A stretch of DNA of 64,000 nucleotides, from contig CAXKVR010000415.1 in assembly GCA_964058845.1 (NCBI GenBank), positions 21,411-85,410 on the forward strand, given 5' to 3'. Under the pieces are notes generated by a model. The model made no database searches. It had not been told where the DNA came from and saw only the letters and a list, made by a program, of their open reading frames with translations. This DNA comes from Carex sylvatica (lineage: Eukaryota; Streptophyta; Magnoliopsida; Poales; Cyperaceae). This document shows, in pieces, positions 45,993 through 56,925 of the stretch (the first letter of the stretch is position 1; each line of letters opens with the position of its first letter). Made by a program: the position numbers and the translations under genes.

Positions 45993-46417
45993 GAGGTTGG
46001 CTACTATGCTTATATAAGCATATCCCCACATATGCTTATAACTCAATGTTGTGTTTCCAATATTCAAATGGTCGATCTGAACCGTTAGATGTGATCTCTA
46101 TATTGAAATGTGCTTGGAGACCAAATTTTACATTTTTCTGAATTTTTTTACTATTTATTAAGCCACTTTGAAAATCGCTGATCCAACGGTGGCTTAACAA
46201 AACAGTAAAATCAGAAGCCACCGTTGGATCAGAGATTTTCAAATTGGCTTAATAAATAGTAAAAAAATTCAGAAAAATGTAAAATTTGGTCTCCAAGCAC
46301 ATTTCAATATAGAGATCACATCTAACGATTCAAATCGACCATTTAAACATTGGAAACACAAAAATGAGTTATAAGTATATGTGGAAATATGCTTATATAA
46401 GCATAGTAGCCAACCTC
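45993..46417. mobile_element. MULE-type MITE, type A ends (425 bp)
   Basis: Terminal repeats GAGGTTGGCTACTATGCTTA on both sides (inverted), continuing TATAAGCATA. Perfect 9-bp TSD ATTTTGCAG at 45984-45992 and 46418-46426. The core carries GTGCTTGGAGACCAAATTTT, TTTTTTTACTATTTATTAAG, and a GATCCAACGGTGGC/GCCACCGTTGGATC hairpin. Confidence 0.93.
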
Positions 46418-46779
46418 ATTTTGCAGATCATCTATCATAGTTCTAACCTCAATTGTTATTTATCTATTTGAAGTTTGAGGAATAAATGTACAATTTTGCA
46501 ATTTATATTTTAAAAAAATTACTATACAAATCAATTCAATTTGAAAAATAAAAAAAATAAGGCTTATTCTCATTCATAGTGTATATATGCTTACATGCAC
46601 CGTAACTTTTGGAGCATGGATTAAATGATCTCTTTCTAAAAATCATGCTACTGTCGTCAAGAAACGGCGTGTAAGAATTGAGTCACAGTGTAGAATATGA
46701 TAAGACAAAATTTTCAGTTGCAAAATAATAATATGATGTTTTATTGGTTAGGCGATTGTCATTTTTTTTTGGCTGATTG

Positions 46780-47235
46780 ACATTCCATGGAAGATATAAT
46801 TAATTTTGCTTTTGCATTGCCACCTATACATAGAAAAAATAAATTTAACTGCTTTTGGAGCTTTAGTTTGGATAGTGTGGAAACTCATAAATGCTATTTG
46901 TTTTGAACAACATCCTATTGATTCTGTTAAAACTATTGTGTTGAATATCATTAACTTGATGTTTTACTGGTCAGGGATGTTGTCAGAGGAGACTAAGGAC
47001 TGGAGAAATGGATGCCCAAGGTCCAAGGACATTTGTGATATCCCTTGCAGACTTGGAATTAATACAAGCACTGAGAGGCAGATAACTGTTGAAGAAGAGA
47101 TCGACTACCCCATGACACAACAACTTTGCTTTTAGAATAGAAATTTAGTGCTTGCAGTAGGATATTACCAGGCTTTTGTGTAAGCCACAACAAATCTGTG
47201 TTTACTTTTGTACTCTGCATGAACTATATTAGGTT
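46780..47235 (+). mobile_element. LINE 3' fragment (ORF2 C terminus)
   Basis: The frame 46806-47135 reads GALVWIVWKLINAICFEQ... and then WSGML, the tryptophan-rich region that follows zf-RVT at the C terminus of plant LINE ORF2. RT and zf-RVT are absent. No poly(A) or TSD identified. Boundaries are approximate. Confidence 0.65.
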
Positions 47236-47248
47236 GTTGAACTTTGAC

Positions 47249-47525
47249 CCTGGGCGGAATTAGAAAATTTAGTTAGGAGGGGCTGAAACTTAAAATGCAT
47301 AATTATTAATTTGTGGTATTAAAATTTGAACTAAAAATCTCCTAAGCACAAAATAGAGTATTAATCACTAGACTACAAGTACACATCTAATATTTTATGA
47401 GGAGTGTTGCTTTATATAAAAACTAAAAAATAAATAAAGTTAATTAAATTTAAATATATATGATTAAAATTTTCAAAATTATGAGGTGACTTAGTATCCT
47501 CTGGACATAGTGTAAATCTACCCCT
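47249..47525. mobile_element. Possible small non-autonomous DNA transposon
   Basis: Left GGGCGGAATTAGAAAATTTA and right ...GTGTAAATCTACCCCTG resemble the common plant repeat with GGGGCGGAGCTAGAAA ends. The termini are eroded and no firm TSD was seen. Confidence 0.4.
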
Positions 47526-47884
47526 GCTTCGACCTACAGGACTTTTGAATATTTCTTGTCAGACAACATATATTGGTCTGATATAGAAATGTTATATTTT
47601 GCAAGTTACCAACATTTTTTATACGAAACGGATCTTGTAGCCTTATTTTCAAAAAATAATATGATGTTTTAATTTCTATTCTAATTTTCCACATTATAAA
47701 ACGCTATAGGTATGAATTTATAATTATTATTCAATTTCTAATATATGCCTATAATAATTTTATAAATATTTATGTCCATGGAACAATGCTTCCTTGTCAC
47801 GACAATATCAATGATAAGCGTCTGTTAAGGACACCAGTAATCTGATAGATCTGTGTTGATATATATATATATAGAGAGAGAGAG

Positions 47885-48228
47885 ATGAGCTATGGTACAT
47901 TGCAATGCATAGGCATTTTTGTGAATTGGATCATAAATCATCGGATTCAAAGTCTAAATTACCAATGTAAACCGTTCATCTTGTTCTCCATATTAATATG
48001 TGCTTGGAGACTAAATTTTACTGTTTTGTTAAGTCACCGTTGGATCAGCGATTTTCAAAGTGGCTTAATAAATAGTAAAAAATTCAGAAAAATGTAAAAT
48101 TTGGTCTCCAAGCACATTTCAATATAGAGATCACATCTAACGGTTCAGATCGACCATTTGAATATTAGAAACATAAAAATGAGTTATAAGCATATGTAGG
48201 GATATGCTTATATAAGCATAGTAGCCAA

Positions 48229-48231
<3 letters not shown>
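47885..48231. mobile_element. Chimeric MITE: type B left half, type A right half
   Basis: The left part (GGTACATTGCAATGCATAGG ... GTTCATCTTGTTCTCCATAT) matches the element at 48293-48708. The right part (CAATATAGAGATCACATCTA ... ATATGCTTATATAAGCATAG, TAGCCAACCT) matches 45993-46417. The join lies in their shared core (TTGGAGAC..AAATTTTAC, about 48000-48100). The two ends are not inverted copies of each other. Flanked by (TA)n/(GA)n, so a TSD cannot be judged. Confidence 0.85.

Positions 48232-48292
<61 letters not shown>
48232..48292. repeat. (TA)n microsatellite
   Basis: About 30 TA repeats between the chimeric MITE and the type B MITE. Confidence 0.97.
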
Positions 48293-48295
<3 letters not shown>

Positions 48296-48705
48296 TAAGT
48301 CTACCATACATTGCAATGCATAGGCACCTCTATGCATTGGACTATAAATCACCATATTCAAAGTCCAAATGACCGATCCAAACCATTCATCTTGTTCTCC
48401 ATATTAATATGTGCTTGGAGACCAAATTTTACATTTTTTGGAATTTTTTTACTATTTATTAAGCCACATTGAAAATCGCTGATCCAACGGTTACAGTAAA
48501 ATCAAAAGGCACCGTTGGATCAGTAATTTTCAAAGTGACTTAATAAATAGTAAACAAATTCCAAAAAATGTAAAATTTGGTCTCCAAGCACATATTAATA
48601 TGGAGAACAAGATGAATGGTTTGGATCGGTCATTTGAACTTTGAATCCGTGATTTATAGTCCAATGCATAGAGGTACCTATGCATTGCAATGTATGGTAG
48701 ACTTA

Positions 48706-48708
<3 letters not shown>
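48293..48708. mobile_element. MULE-type MITE, type B ends (416 bp), in (TA)n
   Basis: Perfect terminal repeats GAGTAAGTCTACCATACATT, continuing GCAATGCATAGG, with both arms pairing over most of the length. Core as in the type A element. (TA)n on both sides implies insertion into a microsatellite. Confidence 0.9.

Positions 48709-48770
<62 letters not shown>
48709..48770. repeat. (TA)n(GA)n compound microsatellite
   Basis: TA repeats to about 48750, then GA repeats to the edge of the next MITE. Confidence 0.95.
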
Positions 48771-48773
<3 letters not shown>

Positions 48774-49184
48774 CAAAGCTAGGGTGTGATGTGCTCACCA
48801 AGAGAGTTTGGTGAGCACAACTTCAAAAGTATATCGGATCGACGTCAAACGCCGAATCCAAACCGTTGAAATTCATGTACTTCATGAGTGATGCATATAC
48901 ATGCAAAATTTTAAAAGTTCTGAGTTTATTTGCTACACGGTAAAGCGATCAAAAAAAAAATTTAAATAAATAAAACAACTTATAAATTAACTTATAAAAT
49001 ATTCATTTCTTTGACCATGTAACAAATAAACTCTAAACCTTCAAAATTTTGCATGTACATGCATCACTCATGAAGTACATGAATTTCAACGGTTTGAATT
49101 CGACATTTGAAGTCGATCTGATAAACTTTTGGAGTTGTACTCACCAAACTCTCTTGGTGAGTACATCACACCCTAGCTTTACTC
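48771..49184. mobile_element. MULE-type foldback MITE, GAGYAAAGCTAGGGTG ends (414 bp)
   Basis: Terminal repeats GAGCAAAGCTAGGGTGTGAT and, inverted, GAGTAAAGCTAGGGTGTGAT, each followed by CTCACCAAGAGAGTTTGGTGAG-like hairpins. Related to the 8003/16128 family (GGTGAGC, ACCGTTGAAAT, GAGTGATGCA motifs) but a distinct subfamily. TSD obscured by microsatellites. Confidence 0.82.
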
Positions 49185-49891
49185 ATATATATATACTAAT
49201 ATCGTGCCCGTGCATTGCAACAGAGACATATTATAAGATTGAATAGAATACGAAGAAATCTTTTTGTTTGACATTCACACAAAATAAAAAATATATATTT
49301 AAATAAAAATAAAAGACATAAATGAAGAAAACAGAAATTCAAATAATAAATAACAATAAAAGAAACAACAAAAAATGAAAAAAATGATCAAATATAACAT
49401 GAAAAATAAATTGAAGTATCATTGCAATTTAATATCTAATTTTTTTTCACAAGCAAGACATGTCATTAAATGATTTAGAGGAGAAGTGATAATCAAAATT
49501 GGAAAATATTTAATTAAATGATTCAAATAAGGGTTTTCTCTACATGTATATTATTGATGAAAATTATTTTAACATGGAAATTTCTCAACACAAAAGTTCA
49601 AGATATTCTTCATTTTCTCTCCAAATTAGAAAGTTATGATTGTTTCCATCAACACAATATCTGCTATTCATCTATTCACAAAGATACAGTAGCTCTAAAT
49701 AAAATTCGGAAATATATGATTGTTTTCATTTTTATTTTCGAAACTATAGAGAAAGATGAGAAATGAAACGAAAAAATAGAGAAATAAGAAACTAATTTGA
49801 TTGCAATAATCAAAGATAGTTGTAAGGAGAAATAAGAAAACAAATCGCTAGAAATTCATTCAATTGTATGGAATCGAACCTTTCAATGAAG
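49185..49891. other. AT-rich left flank of the LTR array
   Basis: Begins CTAATATCGTGCCCGTGCATTGCAAC, a sequence of a type often found at ends of plant repeats. The remainder is A-rich with no gene. The five bases before the first LTR are TGAAG; the matching duplication, if any, is beyond the window. Confidence 0.4.
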
Positions 49892-50067
49892 TGATAAGCA
49901 TAAATTATATACATATTCGATCTAGTTTTCATCATAAAATAACGTCAAATATCTTGTATTTTGAATATAAAGAGAATAGAATACACCTAGAATCAAGTTA
50001 CTGCATTTGTTTGGTTTTAATTTGCAGGAAACAAAGAAAAATGAAGAAAAACGAAGAAAAATGCCCA

Positions 50068-50243
50068 GTGCGGACGCACGGTTTACAATATGGTCGTAAT
50101 GAGTACTTAGATGGATTTCTGGACGCGCGCCAATTTTAAAAAGGTATAATAAGCTATTCATCAAGATCCGTGCGAACGCACGGATATCGATGCAGCCGCA
50201 CTCTGGTCGAACAGAAAAAACCGAGCCCAGTGCGGACGCACTG
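50068..50243. promoter_or_regulatory. Three GTGCG-NN-CGCAC palindromes in LTR U3
   Basis: GTGCGGACGCAC at 50068-50079, ATCCGTGCGAACGCACGGAT at 50166-50185 (9-bp stems) and CAGTGCGGACGCACTG at 50228-50243 (7-bp stems), 330-510 bases upstream of the TATA box. Repeated spacing and symmetry suggest protein-binding or methylation-prone sites; function is inferred. Present in every unit (+3517). Confidence 0.6.
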
Positions 50244-50574
50244 TAGCAGAGCCAAAAATAGAGTCTGAACTTAAAACGGCCACAACTTTTGACTCGTAAC
50301 TCCGTTTTGGGCATATAACCACTTTTCGGAAAGCCAACGAGAAGATCTACAATCTGAGAATCTAAAAAAGGAAACTTGGAGTCAGTACGGATGCAGTGGA
50401 TCCGCAGACAGCCAGAAATACACGTTTTCAACACGGTTTCTATTTTTAGCGAGCCAGGGATGCTTTTTGGACAGCTAAACTTAGACAAGACAACCTGGAA
50501 AATAATCCAAAAATAGCACCCACTAACCCCACTCACCCCACGACTATGCCTCTTGATTGGACATAGTCTATTGC

Positions 50575-50580
50575 TATAAA
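50575..50580 (+). promoter_or_regulatory. LTR TATA box
   Basis: TATAAA in TTGCTATAAATGAGGGG, followed after about 28 bases by the CATCTCTCTTCGGAGG repeats. A plausible RNA polymerase II start for the element. Repeated in each LTR. Confidence 0.65.
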
Positions 50581-50607
50581 TGAGGGGGTTCTTTCTCATT
50601 CAAAGAC

Positions 50608-50657
50608 ATCTCTCTTCGGAGGAACATCTCTCTTCGGAGGGGATCTCTCTTCGGAGG
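50608..50657 (+). repeat. Triple ATCTCTCTTCGGAGG repeat in the LTR
   Basis: Three copies of the 15-mer at 50608, 50626 and 50643, just downstream of the TATA box; probably the start of the transcript leader (R/U5). Confidence 0.9.
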
Positions 50658-51837
50658 GATCCATCATTCAATCTCACATCAACCAACACACCATCATTCT
50701 CTCTTTACACACACTTAGCGATAAATTTTGGAGGAAGGAAAGCTTTCAAGCGAGGAGAAGAAGGATTTCCGGAGCAAGATTCGGCAAGATAGAGGGCTTT
50801 GATTTGTCAAAGGGTGTAATCATTTTCTTTCATTTGATTTCTTCTTACTTTGCCAATTTTTGTAATGGACCTCTCCAAGAGTGAGTAGTTCTCTCTCTAG
50901 GGGTTTAGGTCATCATGCATGAACTTGTTTAATTATATTTATTCGGTTATACTGTTTTTATTATGATTGTTTGATTTAATGGTAATTTCTGTGAATTATT
51001 CTTTATGATTTCATATACTTGAAATTCAAGTACCATGTTAGCTTTAATGAATTAAAGTAGCTAGAAATCGTGCTATGTCCTGTTTTTCCGCTTTAATCAT
51101 TAAACCCCAGCATAGGTCAAGTAATCCACCCTGTATCAATCAAATCATAAAGGTATAGGATATCTTATTAACACTAGGATATAAACCGGATCTCCAGAAA
51201 TTAGAATTAGGGTTTTGGTGAGGTAGGTATTTCTGAAGTCAAACCCCTAATTTGGACACCTAGATTGATTAAGTATTGATATGTATTTTGTGTGAACGTG
51301 ATTGTTAAATATCCCTTTAGGATGGTGACAGCCCTAAAATTCGAGGAAAATTAACCCAACCCACCAAAATACTTATATCAATAATTAATTGAAATAGGCT
51401 AACATATTAGGTTAGAAACCTCATTTAAATCAAACATGAATATAAACAAACCGAATAGATAGAATTAGCAAGGGATTGTGGACCAAAGACCCCTAGATCT
51501 TCTAAACTTGAAAAGCAAACCAATATTTCTTTCTTTCATTTCATTTACATCTATTGTTTACTATTCCTTATTCTCGGGTATTGAACCCAACCTTTAGGAT
51601 TACTTAAACAAACCCCCCCCTTTACTTTACTTTATTGCACTTTACCATTTATTTACTGAAATTAATTATTTAGGGTTTAAAACTAAGTATTTTCCATACT
51701 CTCTGTGGATCGATACCTCAAATACTACTTTGATATAATTGTGCACTTGCAATTTGACTCAAAAGCATTTAAGGTTTAAAAGGTACATCTTATTGTACTG
51801 AAACTTTTTAGCGTACACTTCACGCCCATCAAGTTTT

Positions 51838-51855
51838 TGGCGCCGTTGCCGGGGA
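51838..51855 (+). promoter_or_regulatory. Primer binding site, tRNA-Asp type
   Basis: TGGCGCCGTTGCCGGGGA, complementary to the 3' end of plant tRNA-Asp (ends ...CCCGGCAACGGCGCCA). Typical of Athila-type and some other plant Ty3/gypsy elements. Same site at 55355-55372, 58872-58889 and 62389-62406. Confidence 0.92.
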
Positions 51856-51998
51856 GTATTAGGTTAAATACTTAGCTTTTACTTTAAGAATTTATTTCAG
51901 ATTTTCTTTTTTTTCTTGAATTGAATTCTAACCTTGATTTCTTCTCAAGTGTTTTATGAGCTTTGGGAGAACCCCTCTAGGAACGCTTGGGTTAGAAT

Positions 51999-52091
51999 AT
52001 GGCAACATCTGAAACCGACAAACCTCGAGAAAATCAACACAAAATGGGGCAATGGGGAGGCCACCCTCCCGATCCTCCATCCAAGCATTGA
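51999..52091 (+). pseudogene. Truncated gag-like start in internal region 1
   Basis: ATG opens MATSETDKPRENQHKMGQWG and continues to GGHPPDPPSKH before a stop (30 codons), at the distance from the PBS where gag begins. No capsid or zinc knuckle follows. Likely the deleted remains of gag; identical in all four units (+3517). Confidence 0.5.
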
Positions 52092-53399
52092 GACCGCGCA
52101 GCACCACTACCACCTTTCGCCAATAGAGTAGTTCATGTTTCTCCCTATTTACTTTTGTTTATTTTTACGCATTGCGGACAATGCTTAATTTAAGCTTGGG
52201 GGATGGGAAGAAATTGTATCTTTGCATGCATATTTATGTTTAATTTTTTTTTCAATTATTAGGATTTATAACCTTGATTTTTACTTGACCATGAATAGGA
52301 TTTGTGATTTGAAACTTAATTGCTTTAAATTATGGATTTGTCAAGATGTTTTACAAGGTTATGAAAAATAGAGTCTTGCATGATTGAACTTAATTGTCTA
52401 ATTTTGCATAAAGTATACAATCATGTTTAATTTTTGTGTTAAAAGTTGGCAAAAACAAAAATTTTTGATAAATTTGAGTGATTGTCGAAAAATTAGAAAT
52501 TTTAATGAGAATTTTAATGAGTTTTTAGGAATACCCTTGGAATAATTAGAAATAACCCCATAAATTGGCGAAAAACTTAGTGGAAATAAAGGTTTACGAA
52601 AATGAAAACTTAGGAATTTAAATTTATTTTTTTGAAAATGCAACTTATATGTAGAAAATGAATTTAGAAAGATCGGGATATTCATGAGTATGATTTAATG
52701 CATATGGATGTGTGTATTCATGATATTTTGCAAAAATTGTTGAAAATTAATTTTTTTTAAGAAAATAAGATTCCGCTTGCTTATGTTACGGCGATATGAC
52801 GTACTTATAGCAATGAATCATTGATACTTTGCTCCGCTAGTTTGTCCGATAAAGTGATCGAGTTCACACTAAAAATGTGAGTTCGTGTCATGGAAGGGTT
52901 GAACCATGAGCATGCAAATGCACTTTTGAATTAAAACGGTTGGGTATGGATTAGCTACCTATAACTAACCGATTTTGTCCTAAGGATAAAGATTTATAGT
53001 GTCATCAAATAAAAGCAACAAAAGAAAAATTAAATTTTGCAAATATCAACACACGAAGTCCGCGACTTTCTAACCTAAGCTTGATCCAAGCTTGGGGAAT
53101 TTTTAAAAGAATTTTCACAAATAAGAATGCATTTTTTGTAACAAATTTAGATAACCGAAGTTTACAAATTCTAAGCCTTTAAGGAAATAAAAGTTAGAGT
53201 AATCGAATTGTGGTGTGAAGCATGATTAACCAAGGGTTGAACTTTAGATTTGTAGAAAATTTACATTACGATTTTTAAATTTTGGCAAGCTCATACAAAT
53301 TTTACAATTTAAAAATGTATACTTGATATAAGGTTAAATTAGAGATCGAATTGTATTTCAAGTCTAGATGTTGCTTGAGGACAAGCAAGGTTCAAGCTT

Positions 53400-53405
53400 G
53401 GGGGA
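53400..53405 (+). promoter_or_regulatory. Polypurine tract before LTR 2
   Basis: AAGCTTGGGGGA three bases before the TGATAAGC start of the next LTR; plus-strand priming site. Repeats at 56917-56922, 60434-60439 and 63951-63956. Confidence 0.8.
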
Positions 53406-53408
53406 TTT

Positions 53409-55348
53409 TGATAAGCATAAATTATATACATATTCGATCTAGTTTTCATCATAAAATAACGTCAAATATCTTGTATTTTGAATATAAAGAGAATAGAATA
53501 CACCTAGAATCAAGTTACTGCATTTGTTTGGTTTTAATTTGCAGGAAACAAAGAAAAATGAAGAAAAACGAAGAAAAATGCCCAGTGCGGACGCACGGTT
53601 TACAATATGGTCGTAATGAGTACTTAGATGGATTTCTGGACGCGCGCCAATTTTAAAAAGGTATAATAAGCTATTCATCAAGATCCGTGCGAACGCACGG
53701 ATATCGATGCAGCCGCACTCTGGTCGAACAGAAAAAACCGAGCCCAGTGCGGACGCACTGTAGCAGAGCCAAAAATAGAGTCTGAACTTAAAACGGCCAC
53801 AACTTTTGACTCGTAACTCCGTTTTGGGCATATAACCACTTTTCGGAAAGCCAACGAGAAGATCTACAATCTGAGAATCTAAAAAAGGAAACTTGGAGTC
53901 AGTACGGATGCAGTGGATCCGCAGACAGCCAGAAATACACGTTTTCAACACGGTTTCTATTTTTAGCGAGCCAGGGATGCTTTTTGGACAGCTAAACTTA
54001 GACAAGACAACCTGGAAAATAATCCAAAAATAGCACCCACTAACCCCACTCACCCCACGACTATGCCTCTTGATTGGACATAGTCTATTGCTATAAATGA
54101 GGGGGTTCTTTCTCATTCAAAGACATCTCTCTTCGGAGGAACATCTCTCTTCGGAGGGGATCTCTCTTCGGAGGGATCCATCATTCAATCTCACATCAAC
54201 CAACACACCATTATTCTCTCTTTACACACACTTAGCGATAAATTTTGGAGGAAGGAAAGCTTTCAAGCGAGGAGAAGAAGGATTTCCGGAGCAAGATTCG
54301 GCAAGATAGAGGGCTTTGATTTGTCAAAGGGTGTAATCATTTTCTTTCATTTGATTTCTTCTTACTTTGCCAATTTTTGTAATGGACCTCTCCAAGAGTG
54401 AGTAGTTCTCTCTCTAGGGGTTTAGGTCATCATGCATGAACTTGTTTAATTATATTTATTCGGTTATACTGTTTTTATTATGATTGTTTGATTTAATGGT
54501 AATTTCTGTGAATTATTCTTTATGATTTCATATACTTGAAATTCAAGTACCATGTTAGCTTTAATGAATTAAAGTAGCTAGAAATCGTGCTATGTCCTGT
54601 TTTTCCGCTTTAATCATTAAACCCCAGCATAGGTCAAGTAATCCACCCTGTATCAATCAAATCATAAAGGTATAGGATATCTTATTAACACTAGGATATA
54701 AACCGGATCTCCAGAAATTAGAATTAGGGTTTTGGTGAGGTAGGTATTTCTGAAGTCAAACCCCTAATTTGGACACCTAGATTGATTAAGTATTGATATG
54801 TATTTTGTGTGAACGTGATTGTTAAATATCCCTTTAGGATGGTGACAGCCCTAAAATTCGAGGAAAATTAACCCAACCCACCAAAATACTTATATCAATA
54901 ATTAATTGAAATAGGCTAACATATTAGGTTAGAAACCTCATTTAAATCAAACATGAATATAAACAAACCGAATAGATAGAATTAGCAAGGGATTGTGGAC
55001 CAAAGACCCCTAGATCTTCTAAACTTGAAAAGCAAACCAATATTTCTTTCTTTCATTTCATTTACATCTATTGTTTACTATTCCTTATTCTCGGGTATTG
55101 AACCCAACCTTTAGGATTACTTAAACAAACCCCCCCCTTTACTTTACTTTATTGCACTTTACCATTTATTTACTGAAATTAATTATTTAGGGTTTAAAAC
55201 TAAGTATTTTCCATACTCTCTGTGGATCGATACCTCAAATACTACTTTGATATAATTGTGCACTTGCAATTTGACTCAAAAGCATTTAAGGTTTAAAAGG
55301 TACATCTTATTGTACTGAAACTTTTTAGCGTACACTTCACGCCCATCA
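53409..55348 (+). mobile_element. LTR 2 of the array
   Basis: Same length and ends as LTR 1. Differs by T at 54212. It serves as 3' LTR of unit 1 and 5' LTR of unit 2 with no host DNA between. Confidence 0.93.
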
Positions 55349-56925
55349 AGTTTTTGGCGCCGTTGCCGGGGAGTATTAGGTTAAATACTTAGCTTTTACT
55401 TTAAGAATTTATTTCAGATTTTCTTTTTTTTCTTGAATTGAATTCTAACCTTGATTTCTTCTCAAGTGTTTTATGAGCTTTGGGAGAACCCCTCTAGGAA
55501 CGCTTGGGTTAGAATATGGCAACATCTGAAACCGACAAACCTCGAGAAAATCAACACAAAATGGGGCAATGGGGAGGCCACCCTCCCGATCCTCCATCCA
55601 AGCATTGAGACCGCGCAGCACCACTACCACCTTTCGCCAATAGAGTAGTTCATGTTTCTCCCTATTTACTTTTGTTTATTTTTACGCATTGCGGACAATG
55701 CTTAATTTAAGCTTGGGGGATGGGAAGAAATTGTATCTTTGCATGCATATTTATGTTTAATTTTTTTTTCAATTATTAGGATTTATAACCTTGATTTTTA
55801 CTTGACCATGAATAGGATTTGTGATTTGAAACTTAATTGCTTTAAATTATGGATTTGTCAAGATGTTTTACAAGGTTATGAAAAATAGAGTCTTGCATGA
55901 TTGAACTTAATTGTCTAATTTTGCATAAAGTATACAATCATGTTTAATTTTTGTGTTAAAAGTTGGCAAAAACAAAAATTTTTGATAAATTTGAGTGATT
56001 GTCGAAAAATTAGAAATTTTAATGAGAATTTTAATGAGTTTTTAGGAATACCCTTGGAATAATTAGAAATAACCCCATAAATTGGCGAAAAACTTAGTGG
56101 AAATAAAGGTTTACGAAAATGAAAACTTAGGAATTTAAATTTATTTTTTTGAAAATGCAACTTATATGTAGAAAATGAATTTAGAAAGATCGGGATATTC
56201 ATGAGTATGATTTAATGCATATGGATGTGTGTATTCATGATATTTTGCAAAAATTGTTGAAAATTAATTTTTTTTAAGAAAATAAGATTCCGCTTGCTTA
56301 TGTTACGGCGATATGACGTACTTATAGCAATGAATCATTGATACTTTGCTCCGCTAGTTTGTCCGATAAAGTGATCGAGTTCACACTAAAAATGTGAGTT
56401 CGTGTCATGGAAGGGTTGAACCATGAGCATGCAAATGCACTTTTGAATTAAAACGGTTGGGTATGGATTAGCTACCTATAACTAACCGGTTTTGTCCTAA
56501 GGATAAAGATTTATAGTGTCATCAAATAAAAGCAACAAAAGAAAAATTAAATTTTGCAAATATCAACACACGAAGTCCGCGACTTTCTAACCTAAGCTTG
56601 ATCCAAGCTTGGGGAATTTTTAAAAGAATTTTCACAAATAAGAATGCATTTTTTGTAACAAATTTAGATAACCGAAGTTTACAAATTCTAAGCCTTTAAG
56701 GAAATAAAAGTTAGAGTAATCGAATTGTGGTGTGAAGCATGATTAACCAAGGGTTGAACTTTAGATTTGTAGAAAATTTACATTACGATTTTTAAATTTT
56801 GGCAAGCTCATACAAATTTTACAATTTAAAAATGTATACTTGATATAAGGTTAAATTAGAGATCGAATTGTATTTCAAGTCTAGATGTTGCTTGAGGACA
56901 AGCAAGGTTCAAGCTTGGGGGATTT
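55349..56925 (+). mobile_element. Internal region 2 of the array
   Basis: Copy of 51832-53408 with PBS at 55355-55372, G at 56489 where unit 1 has A, and PPT at 56917-56922. Confidence 0.9.

Larger units (their letters stand above)
49892..51831 (+). mobile_element. LTR 1 of the array
   Basis: Starts TGATAAGCATAAATT and ends CACGCCCATCA, a TG...CA LTR with TGAT/ATCA inverted tips. TATAAA at 50575-50580 marks the likely promoter. Three CG-containing palindromes lie in U3. A triple 15-mer repeat lies at the presumed start of R. Confidence 0.93.
51832..53408 (+). mobile_element. Internal region 1 of the array (non-autonomous)
   Basis: 1,577 bp between LTRs. Starts six bases before the PBS, holds a 30-codon gag-like start and then only non-coding DNA, and ends at the PPT. 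Just after the short frame comes GCGGACAATGCTTAATTTAA and GCTTGGGGGA, a sequence type that plant Ty3/gypsy elements carry 3' of the coding region. This suggests that gag-pol was removed by one internal deletion. It would need proteins from an autonomous relative. Confidence 0.88.

Noticed and set aside
49922..50599. 225-codon minus-strand frame repeated in each LTR
   Set aside because: It is antisense to the LTR promoter, resembles no family, and spans U3 palindromes. Its repetition merely follows the LTR copies.
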